Shown here piece by piece: positions 1 to 5,886 of a stretch of 13,119 bases of DNA. The stretch is from contig USNA01000007.1 of the NCBI GenBank assembly GCA_900555955.1, positions 1 through 13,119 on the forward strand, read 5' to 3'. Source of the stretch: an uncultured Collinsella sp. Lineage in GTDB: Bacteria; Actinomycetota; Coriobacteriia; Coriobacteriales; Coriobacteriaceae. A model generated the notes under the pieces. The model worked only from the letters and a program-made list of their open reading frames with translations. It searched no databases and was not told the origin of the DNA. Positions within the stretch are counted from its first letter, which is position 1. Each line of letters starts with the position of its first letter. Made by a program: the position numbers and the translations under genes.

Positions 1-29
1 CGCACAGGTCGAATTAACTACCGTGCGAA

Positions 30-68
30 GGGGTTCGGATGGGCAAAGCGCCCATCCGACCCCTTTTT
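30..68 (+). terminator. Intrinsic terminator of a gene left of the window
   Basis: The arm at 30-44 (GGGG, one bulged T at 34, then TCGGATGGGC) pairs with GCCCATCCGACCCC at 50-63 around the five-base loop AAAGC, and TTTTT follows at 64-68. The run of T lies on the plus-strand side only, so this ends a plus-strand transcript entering from outside the window. It also sits just past the 3' end of the minus-strand gene at 98-421, but there is no T run in that direction. Confidence 0.85.
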
Positions 69-97
69 CGTTTCATCCTCAAGAAGCTTGTCGAAGC

Positions 98-421
98 CTA
101 CCCCACCGTGACGGATTCCCCAGTAAAGGTGCTGATGAGCAGCAGGATAAAGAACGCCAAGTAACCGATGCTCAGCGGGTACGCAATAATCAGGAAGACA
201 GCCCAGCCGACATTGGTGTTACCGTCGGCACGGCGTTGCTCGCGATTGCGGCAGAGCCAAATCGTCACGCCAATGGCCACAATCAACAGCACAAGTGCCG
301 CTGCCGCCAGTCCAGCAAGCACAAACATCACGCCAATGCTCACAGCAATAACCGGGAGCAGCAGCAAGCCGCACCCGCACCCACCAGGACTATACACGGC
401 AGACTGCCGGCGTCGTTCCAT
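98..421 (-). CDS. Small integral membrane protein, function unknown
   Basis: This encodes a 107-residue protein that I do not recognise. The N-terminus is short and basic (MERRRQ), followed by a Gly/Cys-rich patch (GGCGCG, residues 13-18). A long hydrophobic stretch follows at about 19-57, enough for one or two membrane helices. A charged loop lies at about 58-70 (CRNREQRRADGN) and another hydrophobic stretch at about 71-98. I expect three or four membrane segments and no enzyme domain. I chose the ATG at 421 because GGAG lies five bases upstream; a GTG at 427 would overlap the stop codon of the upstream amidohydrolase but leaves no room for a ribosome site. The gene starts two bases after that stop codon, so the two are almost certainly co-transcribed and translationally coupled. 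Function cannot be inferred beyond membrane location. Confidence 0.75.
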   Translation of the reverse strand: MERRRQSAVYSPGGCGCGLLLLPVIAVSIGVMFVLAGLAAAALVLLIVAIGVTIWLCRNREQRRADGNTNVGWAVFLIIAYPLSIGYLAFFILLLISTFTGESVTVG

Positions 422-423
422 CG

Positions 424-1611
424 TCACTCCAAGTCAAGCAATCGTTTGTAGACATCGAGGCCTTTAAGCAAGATTTCCTCGTCAAAGAGCATGGTATCAG
501 TGTGAAGGGCACTCTTCGCATAAGCTGGGCAGCCGTCTGCGTCGATCGGGTTTTCTTGCGCCTCCGGCACGCCCGTGCCCAGCAAGAAGAACACGCCCGG
601 CAGATAGCGCTGATAGAAAGCGAAGTCCTCGGCAATCAGCAAAGGCTCATCCACGAGCTGCAGCTCGGGCAAGGCAGGCGCGACATTGGCAAATAGCTCG
701 GGGTCGTTGTCGACCGGCGGATAGCCCTCGGCAAAGTCGAGATCGTACGTGCAGCCCGTTGCGGCGCAGGCATCGTCCAGCACGCGGCGCACGCCCTCGC
801 GTGCCCGGTCGAACATGTCGTCTGTAAACACACGCAGGCTGCCGGCAACATGGGCCTTCCCCGCCACCGCGTTGCAAACGGTGCCGGCCTGCAGCAGACC
901 AAACTTGCCGATACAGGGCTCGTCGGTGCCCAGCTCGTCCATCAGCTCGCGCTCGGCAACCAAAAACTTCGCTGCCGCCAAGGCCGCATCGTGCGACTCC
1001 TCGACCGGCACACCATAGGTCTTAGCGATATGAATACTCGTACCGTGAATATGGATATGCGTCTCGCTCGAACGCGCCAGCAGCGGACCGGAACAACTCG
1101 CCAACGTGCCGGCAGGCAGATCGGGCCACACATGGAAGCCAAAAATGCGGTCGACCCCGTAGCGCTCGAACACGCCGCTCTCGCATACCGTCTTGGCGCC
1201 ACCGGTCGTTTCCTCGGCCGGCTGGAACACAAAAAGCACGTTGCGCCTCATGGCGGCCGGCTGCTCGCGAATCGTACGGTCGACATATGTCGCGGCGGCA
1301 AGTGCCATAGCCATGTGTCCGTCATGTCCGCAAGCGTGCATCTTGCCGGAATGTGTCGAGGCGAACGCTGCCCCTGTTGCCTCGACAATGGGCAGCGCGT
1401 CCATATCGGCGCGAATCGCCGTGGCATGCGCGGCATCAACGCCAACATCGAAGAAAGCGCAGACGCAGCTGGGGCACGGATGGGTCACCTCGCAAGCGAG
1501 CGGTGCCAGCACGCCCTCGATATAGGCAATGGTTTGCGGAAGATCGAAATCGAGCTCCGGAATGCGATGGAGATCGCGGCGATAGCGACGGAGTTCTTGG
1601 AGCTCGGTCAT
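424..1611 (-). CDS. M20D family metallo-amidohydrolase, candidate N-acetyl-diaminopimelate deacetylase
   Basis: This 395-residue enzyme belongs to the M20D family, which uses metal to hydrolyse N-acyl amino acids. Members include hippurate hydrolase, IAA-amino acid hydrolases and the N-acetyl-LL-diaminopimelate deacetylase YkuR. Visible motifs: RRDLHRIPEL near the start (11-20), RADMDALPI (68-76), HACGHDGH with metal ligands Cys94 and His96 (92-99), QPAEE with catalytic Glu133 and Glu134 (130-134), His160, and a C-terminal His370 in ALHTD. The usual GKGGHAA..P segment of the lid domain reads GTSIHIAK (190-197); the histidine is kept but the glycines are not. The start at 1611 has GAAGGG seven bases upstream; a longer frame reaching 1695 has no such support and adds an atypical N-terminus. 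It is divergent from the lysA-dapA operon, whose DapH makes an N-acetylated intermediate, so deacetylation in the same pathway is a reasonable inference. General N-acyl amino acid hydrolysis is the alternative. Confidence 0.9.
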   Translation of the reverse strand: MTELQELRRYRRDLHRIPELDFDLPQTIAYIEGVLAPLACEVTHPCPSCVCAFFDVGVDAAHATAIRADMDALPIVEATGAAFASTHSGKMHACGHDGHMAMALAAATYVDRTIREQPAAMRRNVLFVFQPAEETTGGAKTVCESGVFERYGVDRIFGFHVWPDLPAGTLASCSGPLLARSSETHIHIHGTSIHIAKTYGVPVEESHDAALAAAKFLVAERELMDELGTDEPCIGKFGLLQAGTVCNAVAGKAHVAGSLRVFTDDMFDRAREGVRRVLDDACAATGCTYDLDFAEGYPPVDNDPELFANVAPALPELQLVDEPLLIAEDFAFYQRYLPGVFFLLGTGVPEAQENPIDADGCPAYAKSALHTDTMLFDEEILLKGLDVYKRLLDLE

Positions 1612-1721
1612 AGAGGATCCCTTCGTGAGGCATATCTGTTGCAACTTATTGTGATACAGGATTGTGGCACACATGTTTCCAGCATATTGCTGCATTTTTT
1701 AAACGTTATATACGAATACTC

Positions 1722-1750
1722 TTGTTTGCTAAAGTGCAACGTGGTAGGGT
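1722..1750 (+). promoter_or_regulatory. Candidate promoter of the lysine operon
   Basis: TTGTTT at 1722-1727 is 17 bases from TAGGGT at 1745-1750. The second element is preceded by TGG, giving an extended -10 (TGnTAnnnT). Transcription would begin near 1757, a few bases before the first helix of the lysine aptamer, where an L-box transcript is expected to start. The hexamers are only moderately close to consensus, and a small inverted repeat (GTGGTA 1741-1746, TACCAC 1754-1759) overlaps the -10, so it could also be an operator. Confidence 0.45.
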
Positions 1751-1757
1751 CGTTACC

Positions 1758-1923
1758 ACTTGATAGAGGCGCGGGCACGATGAGCCGCGGGCGAGCCGGC
1801 AGGCTTTGACCCCGTGGGGAGGCGAAACCCGCCGAACTGGGCTTTTCGGGCACGAACAACCTGGTGGGCCTGCGGGAAACACCCACAGGACTGTCTGCAG
1901 CAATGCGGGAGCGCTATCCGGAC
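1758..1923 (+). promoter_or_regulatory. Lysine riboswitch aptamer (L box)
   Basis: The sequence carries hallmarks of the lysine riboswitch in the right order. GATAGAGGCGCG (1762-1773) opens helix P1, and its GATAG pairs with CTATC at 1914-1918. GATGAG (1779-1784) and GGCGAAACCCGCCGAA (1821-1836) form the internal P2 elements. P2b pairs 1785-1791 with 1811-1817 and is capped by AGCC/GGCT at 1794-1797 and 1802-1805. P4 pairs CCT-GTGGG (1860-1868, one bulged G) with CCCACAGG (1882-1889). ACTGTC (1890-1895) leads into P5, CTGCA (1895-1899) and TGCGG (1904-1908) around a GCAA tetraloop, followed by GGAGCGCTATC. P3 is less clear by eye. Helix P1 and the P5 region closely resemble the Bacillus subtilis lysC L box as I remember it. 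The gene it leads is lysA-dapA, a classic L-box target. Confidence 0.9.
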
Positions 1924-1979
1924 ATTGGGTCCACGCTATGCGGATTCGATGCGCAGATGGCGCCGTCTGGATAGCGAGG
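1912..1979 (+). promoter_or_regulatory. Riboswitch expression platform hiding or freeing the ribosome site
   Basis: Two mutually exclusive stems can be drawn. CGCTATCCGGAC (1912-1923), which contains the 3' strand of aptamer helix P1, can pair with GTCTGGATAGCG (1965-1976), twelve pairs with one G-U. Alternatively CCACGCTAT (1931-1939) pairs with ATAGCGAGG (1971-1979), eight of nine pairs, covering the ribosome binding site GAGG (1976-1979) ten bases before the lysA start. A small hairpin CAGATG/CGTCTG (1954-1959, 1964-1969, loop GCGC) fits inside the second stem. When lysine holds P1 closed, the first stem is lost and the sequestering stem is favoured. No T run follows, so control appears translational rather than by termination. 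Confidence 0.7.
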
Positions 1980-1989
1980 TTTACGGGAC

Positions 1990-4299
1990 ATGGCATTGAC
2001 CCCCAACGAGGCATATGCGGCCAAGCAGCCGTTTGTGGACAAGGAGACGCTCGAGCATATCGTCGAGCAGTTCCCCACGCCGTTTCATCTATATGACGAG
2101 GCGGGCATCCGCCGCAACATGCAAGAGGTGCGCGATGCCTTTGCATGGAACCCGGGCTTTAAGGAATACTTTGCCGTCAAGGCCAATCCCAACCCGGCGC
2201 TCATCTCCATTCTCAACGAATACGGCTGCGGCTGCGATTGCTCGAGCTATACCGAGCTCATGATCGCCCGCTCGCTGGGCATCACGGGACACGACATCAT
2301 GTTCTCGTCCAACGACACGCCAGCTGCCGACTTTGAGCTCGCCGACAAGCTGGGCGCCATCGTCAACTTTGACGACATCAGCCACATCGAATTCTTTGAG
2401 CGCGTTGCGGGGCCCATTCCCAAGACGGTCAGCTGCCGCTTTAATCCGGGCGGCCTGTTCCAGCTCTCCAACGGCATCATGGATAACCCCGGCGACTCCA
2501 AATACGGCATGACCACCGAGCAACTCTTCGAGGCCTTCCGCATGCTCAAGGCCAAAGGCGCCGAGGACTTTGGCATCCACGCATTCCTTGCCAGCAACAC
2601 CGTCACCAACGACTACTACCCCAAGCTCGCGCGCATCCTCTTTGAGCTTGCCGTGCGCCTGGAGCGCGAGACCGGCGCACACGTCGCCTTCATCAATCTA
2701 TCCGGCGGTGTCGGTATCCCCTACCTGCCCGAACAACAGGCCAACGATATTCACACCATCGGCGAGGGGGGGCACACGGCCTACGACGAAACCCTGGTTC
2801 CCGCCGGTATGGGCGATGTGGCCATCTGCACCGAGATGGGTCGCTTTATGATGGGGCCCTACGGCTGCCTGGTCACCAAGGCTATCCACGAAAAGCAGAT
2901 CTACAAGGACTATATCGGTGTTGATGCGAGCGCCGTCGATCTGATCCGTCCTGCCATGTATGGCGCCTACCACCACATTACGGTGATGGGTCAGCCGGGT
3001 GGCGCCGACAAGACCACAGCACCCGTAACGGACACCTACGACATCACGGGCAACCTATGCGAGAACAACGACAAGTTCGCCATCGATCGCGAGCTGCCGC
3101 ATATCGACATGGGTGATGTGCTCGTGATTCACGATACCGGCGCGCATGGCTACTCCATGGGCTACAACTACAACGGCCGTCTGCGCTCCGCCGAGGTGCT
3201 GCTGCGCCCCGATGGCTCGGCCGACCTCATCCGCCGCGCCGAGCGCCCGGGCGATTACTTTGCCACACTCGACGTGCTGCCGAGCGGCCGAGAGCTGCTG
3301 GCCAAGTCGCGCGCCGAAAGCGCTCGTCGTCGCGCTCAGGACGAGCGCCTGGCCGTCGCCGCCCAATGGAACAAACGCATCCAGATCGCGGAAGCGAAGG
3401 AGAAGAACATGGATATCCGCAACCTCGAGGGCTCGATCGTCGCCCTTGTCACGCCGTTTAAAAAGGACGGCAGCGTCGACTTTGACGCACTCGAGCGCCT
3501 TATCGATTTCCACTTACAAAATGGCACCGACGCCATCCTCACCCTGGGCACCACCGGCGAGAGCGCCACGATGACCGACGACGAGGACAACTCCGTTGTC
3601 GCCGCCGTGGTCAAGCATGTTGCAGGACGCGTCCCCGTCATCGCCGGCTCGGGCTCCAACTCCACGCAAACCATGCTCACCAAGTCGCTCACCTACCAAG
3701 GCATGGGAGCCGACGGCCTGCTGCTCATTACCCCCTACTACAACAAGTCCAATGAAGAGGGCATCTATCAGCACTTTAAGACCGTCGCCGATGCCGTGGA
3801 CATCCCCTGCATCCTGTACAACATCCCTGGTCGTTGCGGCTGCGGTATCAGCGAGCACAACGTAGAGCGCCTGGCCGCACATCCCAACATCATGGGCATT
3901 AAGGAAGCGTCGGGCAACGTCGCCTACGCGGCCAAGATCGCCCACCTGCTGTCCGACGACTTCCGCATGTACTCGGGCGAGGACGCACTTACCGTGCCGC
4001 TCATGAGCCTGGGCGCTTCGGGCACCATCAGCGTGTGGGCCGACGTTCAGCCGCAGCTCGTGCACGACATGTGCCGCGCCTATCTGGACGGCGACGTGGA
4101 GCGCGCCCGCGATATCCAGATTGCCGGCCAGCCGCTCATCAATGCCCTCTTTAGCGAGGTCAACCCCATCCCCGTCAAGGAAGCACTCGCCCAGATGGGT
4201 ATGATCGAGGCAAACTACCGCATGCCGCTGTGCCCCATGGCAGACGACACGCGCTCCGCACTTACCGATGCTCTGAAAGGAGCTGGTCTGCTTGATTAA
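1990..4299 (+). CDS. lysA-dapA: Fused diaminopimelate decarboxylase and dihydrodipicolinate synthase (LysA-DapA)
   Basis: This is one 769-residue frame holding two complete enzymes. Residues 1 to about 428 are a PLP-dependent fold III diaminopimelate decarboxylase, which makes lysine from meso-diaminopimelate. The PLP lysine is Lys64 in FAVKANPNP. The phosphate loop is SGGVG (238-242), the CEN substrate motif is at 357-359, and YGAYHHI and GYSMGYNYNGR lie at about 324-330 and 387-397. A charged, Ala/Arg/Glu-rich and probably helical linker spans about 430-473. Residues 474-769 are a full-length DapA, which condenses pyruvate with aspartate semialdehyde. It shows GTTGES (520-525), Tyr583/584, YNIPGR with Tyr610 and Arg615, and Schiff-base Lys638 in GIKEASG. 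All catalytic positions are present in both halves, so both should be active. The gene follows a lysine riboswitch and overlaps dapB by eight bases. Fusion of the last and the first committed enzyme is unusual; a lost stop codon or a sequencing error at the junction are the alternatives. Confidence 0.93.
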   Translation: MALTPNEAYAAKQPFVDKETLEHIVEQFPTPFHLYDEAGIRRNMQEVRDAFAWNPGFKEYFAVKANPNPALISILNEYGCGCDCSSYTELMIARSLGITGHDIMFSSNDTPAADFELADKLGAIVNFDDISHIEFFERVAGPIPKTVSCRFNPGGLFQLSNGIMDNPGDSKYGMTTEQLFEAFRMLKAKGAEDFGIHAFLASNTVTNDYYPKLARILFELAVRLERETGAHVAFINLSGGVGIPYLPEQQANDIHTIGEGGHTAYDETLVPAGMGDVAICTEMGRFMMGPYGCLVTKAIHEKQIYKDYIGVDASAVDLIRPAMYGAYHHITVMGQPGGADKTTAPVTDTYDITGNLCENNDKFAIDRELPHIDMGDVLVIHDTGAHGYSMGYNYNGRLRSAEVLLRPDGSADLIRRAERPGDYFATLDVLPSGRELLAKSRAESARRRAQDERLAVAAQWNKRIQIAEAKEKNMDIRNLEGSIVALVTPFKKDGSVDFDALERLIDFHLQNGTDAILTLGTTGESATMTDDEDNSVVAAVVKHVAGRVPVIAGSGSNSTQTMLTKSLTYQGMGADGLLLITPYYNKSNEEGIYQHFKTVADAVDIPCILYNIPGRCGCGISEHNVERLAAHPNIMGIKEASGNVAYAAKIAHLLSDDFRMYSGEDALTVPLMSLGASGTISVWADVQPQLVHDMCRAYLDGDVERARDIQIAGQPLINALFSEVNPIPVKEALAQMGMIEANYRMPLCPMADDTRSALTDALKGAGLLD
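3409..4299 (+). CDS. dapA: Internal start giving free DapA (alternative product)
   Basis: Inside the fused frame AAGGAG at 3397-3402 is followed six bases later by ATG at 3409, exactly where an ordinary DapA begins (MDIRNLEGSIVALVTPF). Starting there gives 296 residues, the normal family length of about 290-300. In this numbering the Schiff-base lysine is Lys165 and the active-site tyrosine is Tyr137. This looks like the old ribosome site of a once separate dapA that has been kept after the upstream stop codon was lost. I infer that both the fusion and free DapA are made, which could help assembly, since DapA normally forms tetramers and LysA dimers. Translation from this site is not shown by sequence alone. 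Confidence 0.55.
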   Translation: MDIRNLEGSIVALVTPFKKDGSVDFDALERLIDFHLQNGTDAILTLGTTGESATMTDDEDNSVVAAVVKHVAGRVPVIAGSGSNSTQTMLTKSLTYQGMGADGLLLITPYYNKSNEEGIYQHFKTVADAVDIPCILYNIPGRCGCGISEHNVERLAAHPNIMGIKEASGNVAYAAKIAHLLSDDFRMYSGEDALTVPLMSLGASGTISVWADVQPQLVHDMCRAYLDGDVERARDIQIAGQPLINALFSEVNPIPVKEALAQMGMIEANYRMPLCPMADDTRSALTDALKGAGLLD

Positions 4300-5032
4300 G
4301 ACCGTCATTATGGGAACGGGCCGCATGGGCTCGCTCATCCGCACCACCGCCGAGGGCATTGTCAACACCGCTGGAGAGCCCGTTTTTGACATCGTCGCCC
4401 AGATCGGCTTTGGCTTGTCCGAGCTCGAGAGCGCACCGACGGCCGATGTAATCATCGACTTCTCGAACGTCGTGACCTTCGACGCCGTCGTCGCCTATGT
4501 CGAGCGCACGGGCGCGGCGCTGGTCTCGGGCACCACAGGCTATACGCCCGAGCAGATGGATCGCCTGCGCGAGCTGGGTCAGAACGCCCGCGTCATGCAC
4601 TCCGGCAATTACTCCATCGGCATCGCAGCCCTGCGCCATCTGGTAGCGCAGGCCACACGCGAGCTGCCCGGCTTTGACTGCGAAATCGTCGAGACGCACC
4701 ACAACCAAAAGGTTGACGCCCCCAGCGGCACTGCCAAGCTACTGCTCGACGCCGTCGTCGAAGCTGAGCCCGAGGCAGGCTACCACCCCGTCTATGGCCG
4801 CGAGGGCATGTGCGGAGCGCGCGACCCCAAGGAGATCGGCATGCACTCGCTGCGCGGTGGCACTGTCGCCGGCGTCCACGAAGTGAGTTTCTTTGGCCAG
4901 GATGAGGAGGTCACGCTCACGCACCGCGCCACGAGCCGTCAGATCTTCGTCAACGGCGCCCTGGCAGCCGCGCAGAAGCTCGTCACCCGCGAGCCTGGCT
5001 TCTATACGTTCGACCAGGTCATGTTTGCCTAA
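4292..5032 (+). CDS. dapB: 4-hydroxy-tetrahydrodipicolinate reductase
   Basis: This 246-residue DapB reduces the DapA product to tetrahydrodipicolinate with NAD(P)H in the cytoplasm. The N-terminal Rossmann fold has GTGRMG (8-13), DFS (56-58) and GTTG (80-83). The substrate region has NYSIG (106-110) and the signature ETHHNQKVDAPSGTA (134-148), containing the catalytic His136/His137 pair and Lys140. IGMHSLRGG and HEVSFFG follow in the C-terminal part. It starts with TTG at 4292, inside the last codons of lysA-dapA, with AAAGGAG at 4276-4282 nine bases upstream. The eight-base overlap implies translational coupling, so DapB output should follow that of DapA. The length is slightly short for the family but no core motif is missing. 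Confidence 0.96.
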   Translation: MIKTVIMGTGRMGSLIRTTAEGIVNTAGEPVFDIVAQIGFGLSELESAPTADVIIDFSNVVTFDAVVAYVERTGAALVSGTTGYTPEQMDRLRELGQNARVMHSGNYSIGIAALRHLVAQATRELPGFDCEIVETHHNQKVDAPSGTAKLLLDAVVEAEPEAGYHPVYGREGMCGARDPKEIGMHSLRGGTVAGVHEVSFFGQDEEVTLTHRATSRQIFVNGALAAAQKLVTREPGFYTFDQVMFA

Positions 5033-5071
5033 CCAGGTATCAACCGGATCCACCCAAAGGAGAGACAGCAA

Positions 5072-5791
5072 ATGAGCAACGCAGCCGAGATGGATGCACA
5101 GGAGATTATCAACTACATCGCCACCGCGCCCAAAAAGACGCCCGTCAAGCTGTACGTGCGCGAGAAGCCGGGCATGAAGGTCCAGTGGGGCAATGCACAC
5201 GTCTACGGTGGTCGTCGTGGCAAGACCGTCTTTGGCGACTGGGATGAGCTCAAGGCCATCCTCGATGCCAATGCCGACTCCATCGACTACTACGACGTCG
5301 AGAATGACTGCCGCAACTCCGCCGTCCCTATGCTCGACCTTAAGGGCATCAACGCCCGCATTGAGCCGGGCGCGATCATCCGCGACCGCGTCGAGATTGG
5401 CGATCGCGCCGTCATCATGATGGGCGCCATCATCAACATCGGCTCCGTCATTGGTGAAGGCTCCATGATCGACATGGGCGCCGTGCTGGGCGGCCGCGCC
5501 ACCGTGGGCAAGAACTGCCACATCGGCGCCGGCACCGTGCTGGCAGGCGTCGTGGAGCCCGCGAGCGCCACGCCCGTCATCATCGAGGACGATGTCATGA
5601 TTGGCGCTAACGCCGTGGTCCTGGAAGGTGTGCGCGTGGGCAAGGGCGCTGTTGTCGCCGCCGGCGCCGTATGCGTGGAGGACGTCCCCGCCGGCGCCGT
5701 CGTGGCCGGTGTTCCCGCCCGCGTCATCAAGATGCGCGACGAGAAGACCGACAGCAAGACCGGTCTCGAGGAAGGCTTACGCCGGCTCTAG
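5072..5791 (+). CDS. dapH: Tetrahydrodipicolinate N-acetyltransferase
   Basis: This 239-residue protein transfers acetyl from acetyl-CoA to tetrahydrodipicolinate, committing the pathway to the N-acetyl branch. It reads almost line for line like Bacillus DapH (YkuQ) as I recall it, including [28 protein letters not shown] and [16 protein letters not shown]. The N-terminal domain (about 1-90) precedes a left-handed beta-helix of hexapeptide repeats (about 93-225; for example [19 protein letters not shown]), the fold of trimeric acyltransferases. It is clearly not the succinyltransferase DapD of proteobacteria. Its start has AAAGGAGA at 5056-5063, eight bases before the ATG, 39 bases after dapB, so it is the last gene of the operon before a strong terminator. 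The next steps need an N-acetyl-diaminopimelate aminotransferase and a deacetylase; candidates for both are in the window. Confidence 0.96.
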   Translation: MSNAAEMDAQEIINYIATAPKKTPVKLYVREKPGMKVQWGNAHVYGGRRGKTVFGDWDELKAILDANADSIDYYDVENDCRNSAVPMLDLKGINARIEPGAIIRDRVEIGDRAVIMMGAIINIGSVIGEGSMIDMGAVLGGRATVGKNCHIGAGTVLAGVVEPASATPVIIEDDVMIGANAVVLEGVRVGKGAVVAAGAVCVEDVPAGAVVAGVPARVIKMRDEKTDSKTGLEEGLRRL

Positions 5792-5829
5792 AGGCGTGTC
5801 AACCTGCAAGGAAATGCAGTTCTAAGCAA

Positions 5830-5869
5830 AAAGGCCGAAGCTCCATTGGGGCTTCGGCCTTTATTTTTT
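5830..5869. terminator. Strong bidirectional terminator between dapH and the NA37 gene
   Basis: A 15-base-pair stem joins 5830-5844 and 5848-5862 around the triloop ATT, with one T-G pair. On the plus strand TTTATTTTTT follows (5860-5869), ending the lys/dap operon. On the minus strand the stem leads into TTTTT (complement of 5828-5832), ending the convergent NA37 gene whose stop codon is at 5887. Confidence 0.93.
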
Positions 5870-5886
5870 GCAGCGTCCAAGCCAGT

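Noticed and set aside
1680..1700. Terminator-like hairpin CAGCA/TGCTG followed by six T
   Set aside because: The stem is only five base pairs and no plus-strand gene lies upstream for it to end.
850..1809. Long plus-strand open frame of 319 codons
   Set aside because: It lies antisense to the M20D gene and runs into the riboswitch leader. Its translation has no recognisable domain, and the opposite strand has full metal-site motifs and a ribosome site.
1806..2096. Plus-strand open frame overlapping the leader and the lysA start, possible leader peptide
   Set aside because: It begins within the aptamer, has no ribosome site and continues out of frame into lysA. The region is explained by RNA structure.
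3514..4455. Minus-strand open frame of 313 codons across dapA and dapB
   Set aside because: It is a shadow of GC-rich codon use; both genes on the plus strand carry complete catalytic motifs.
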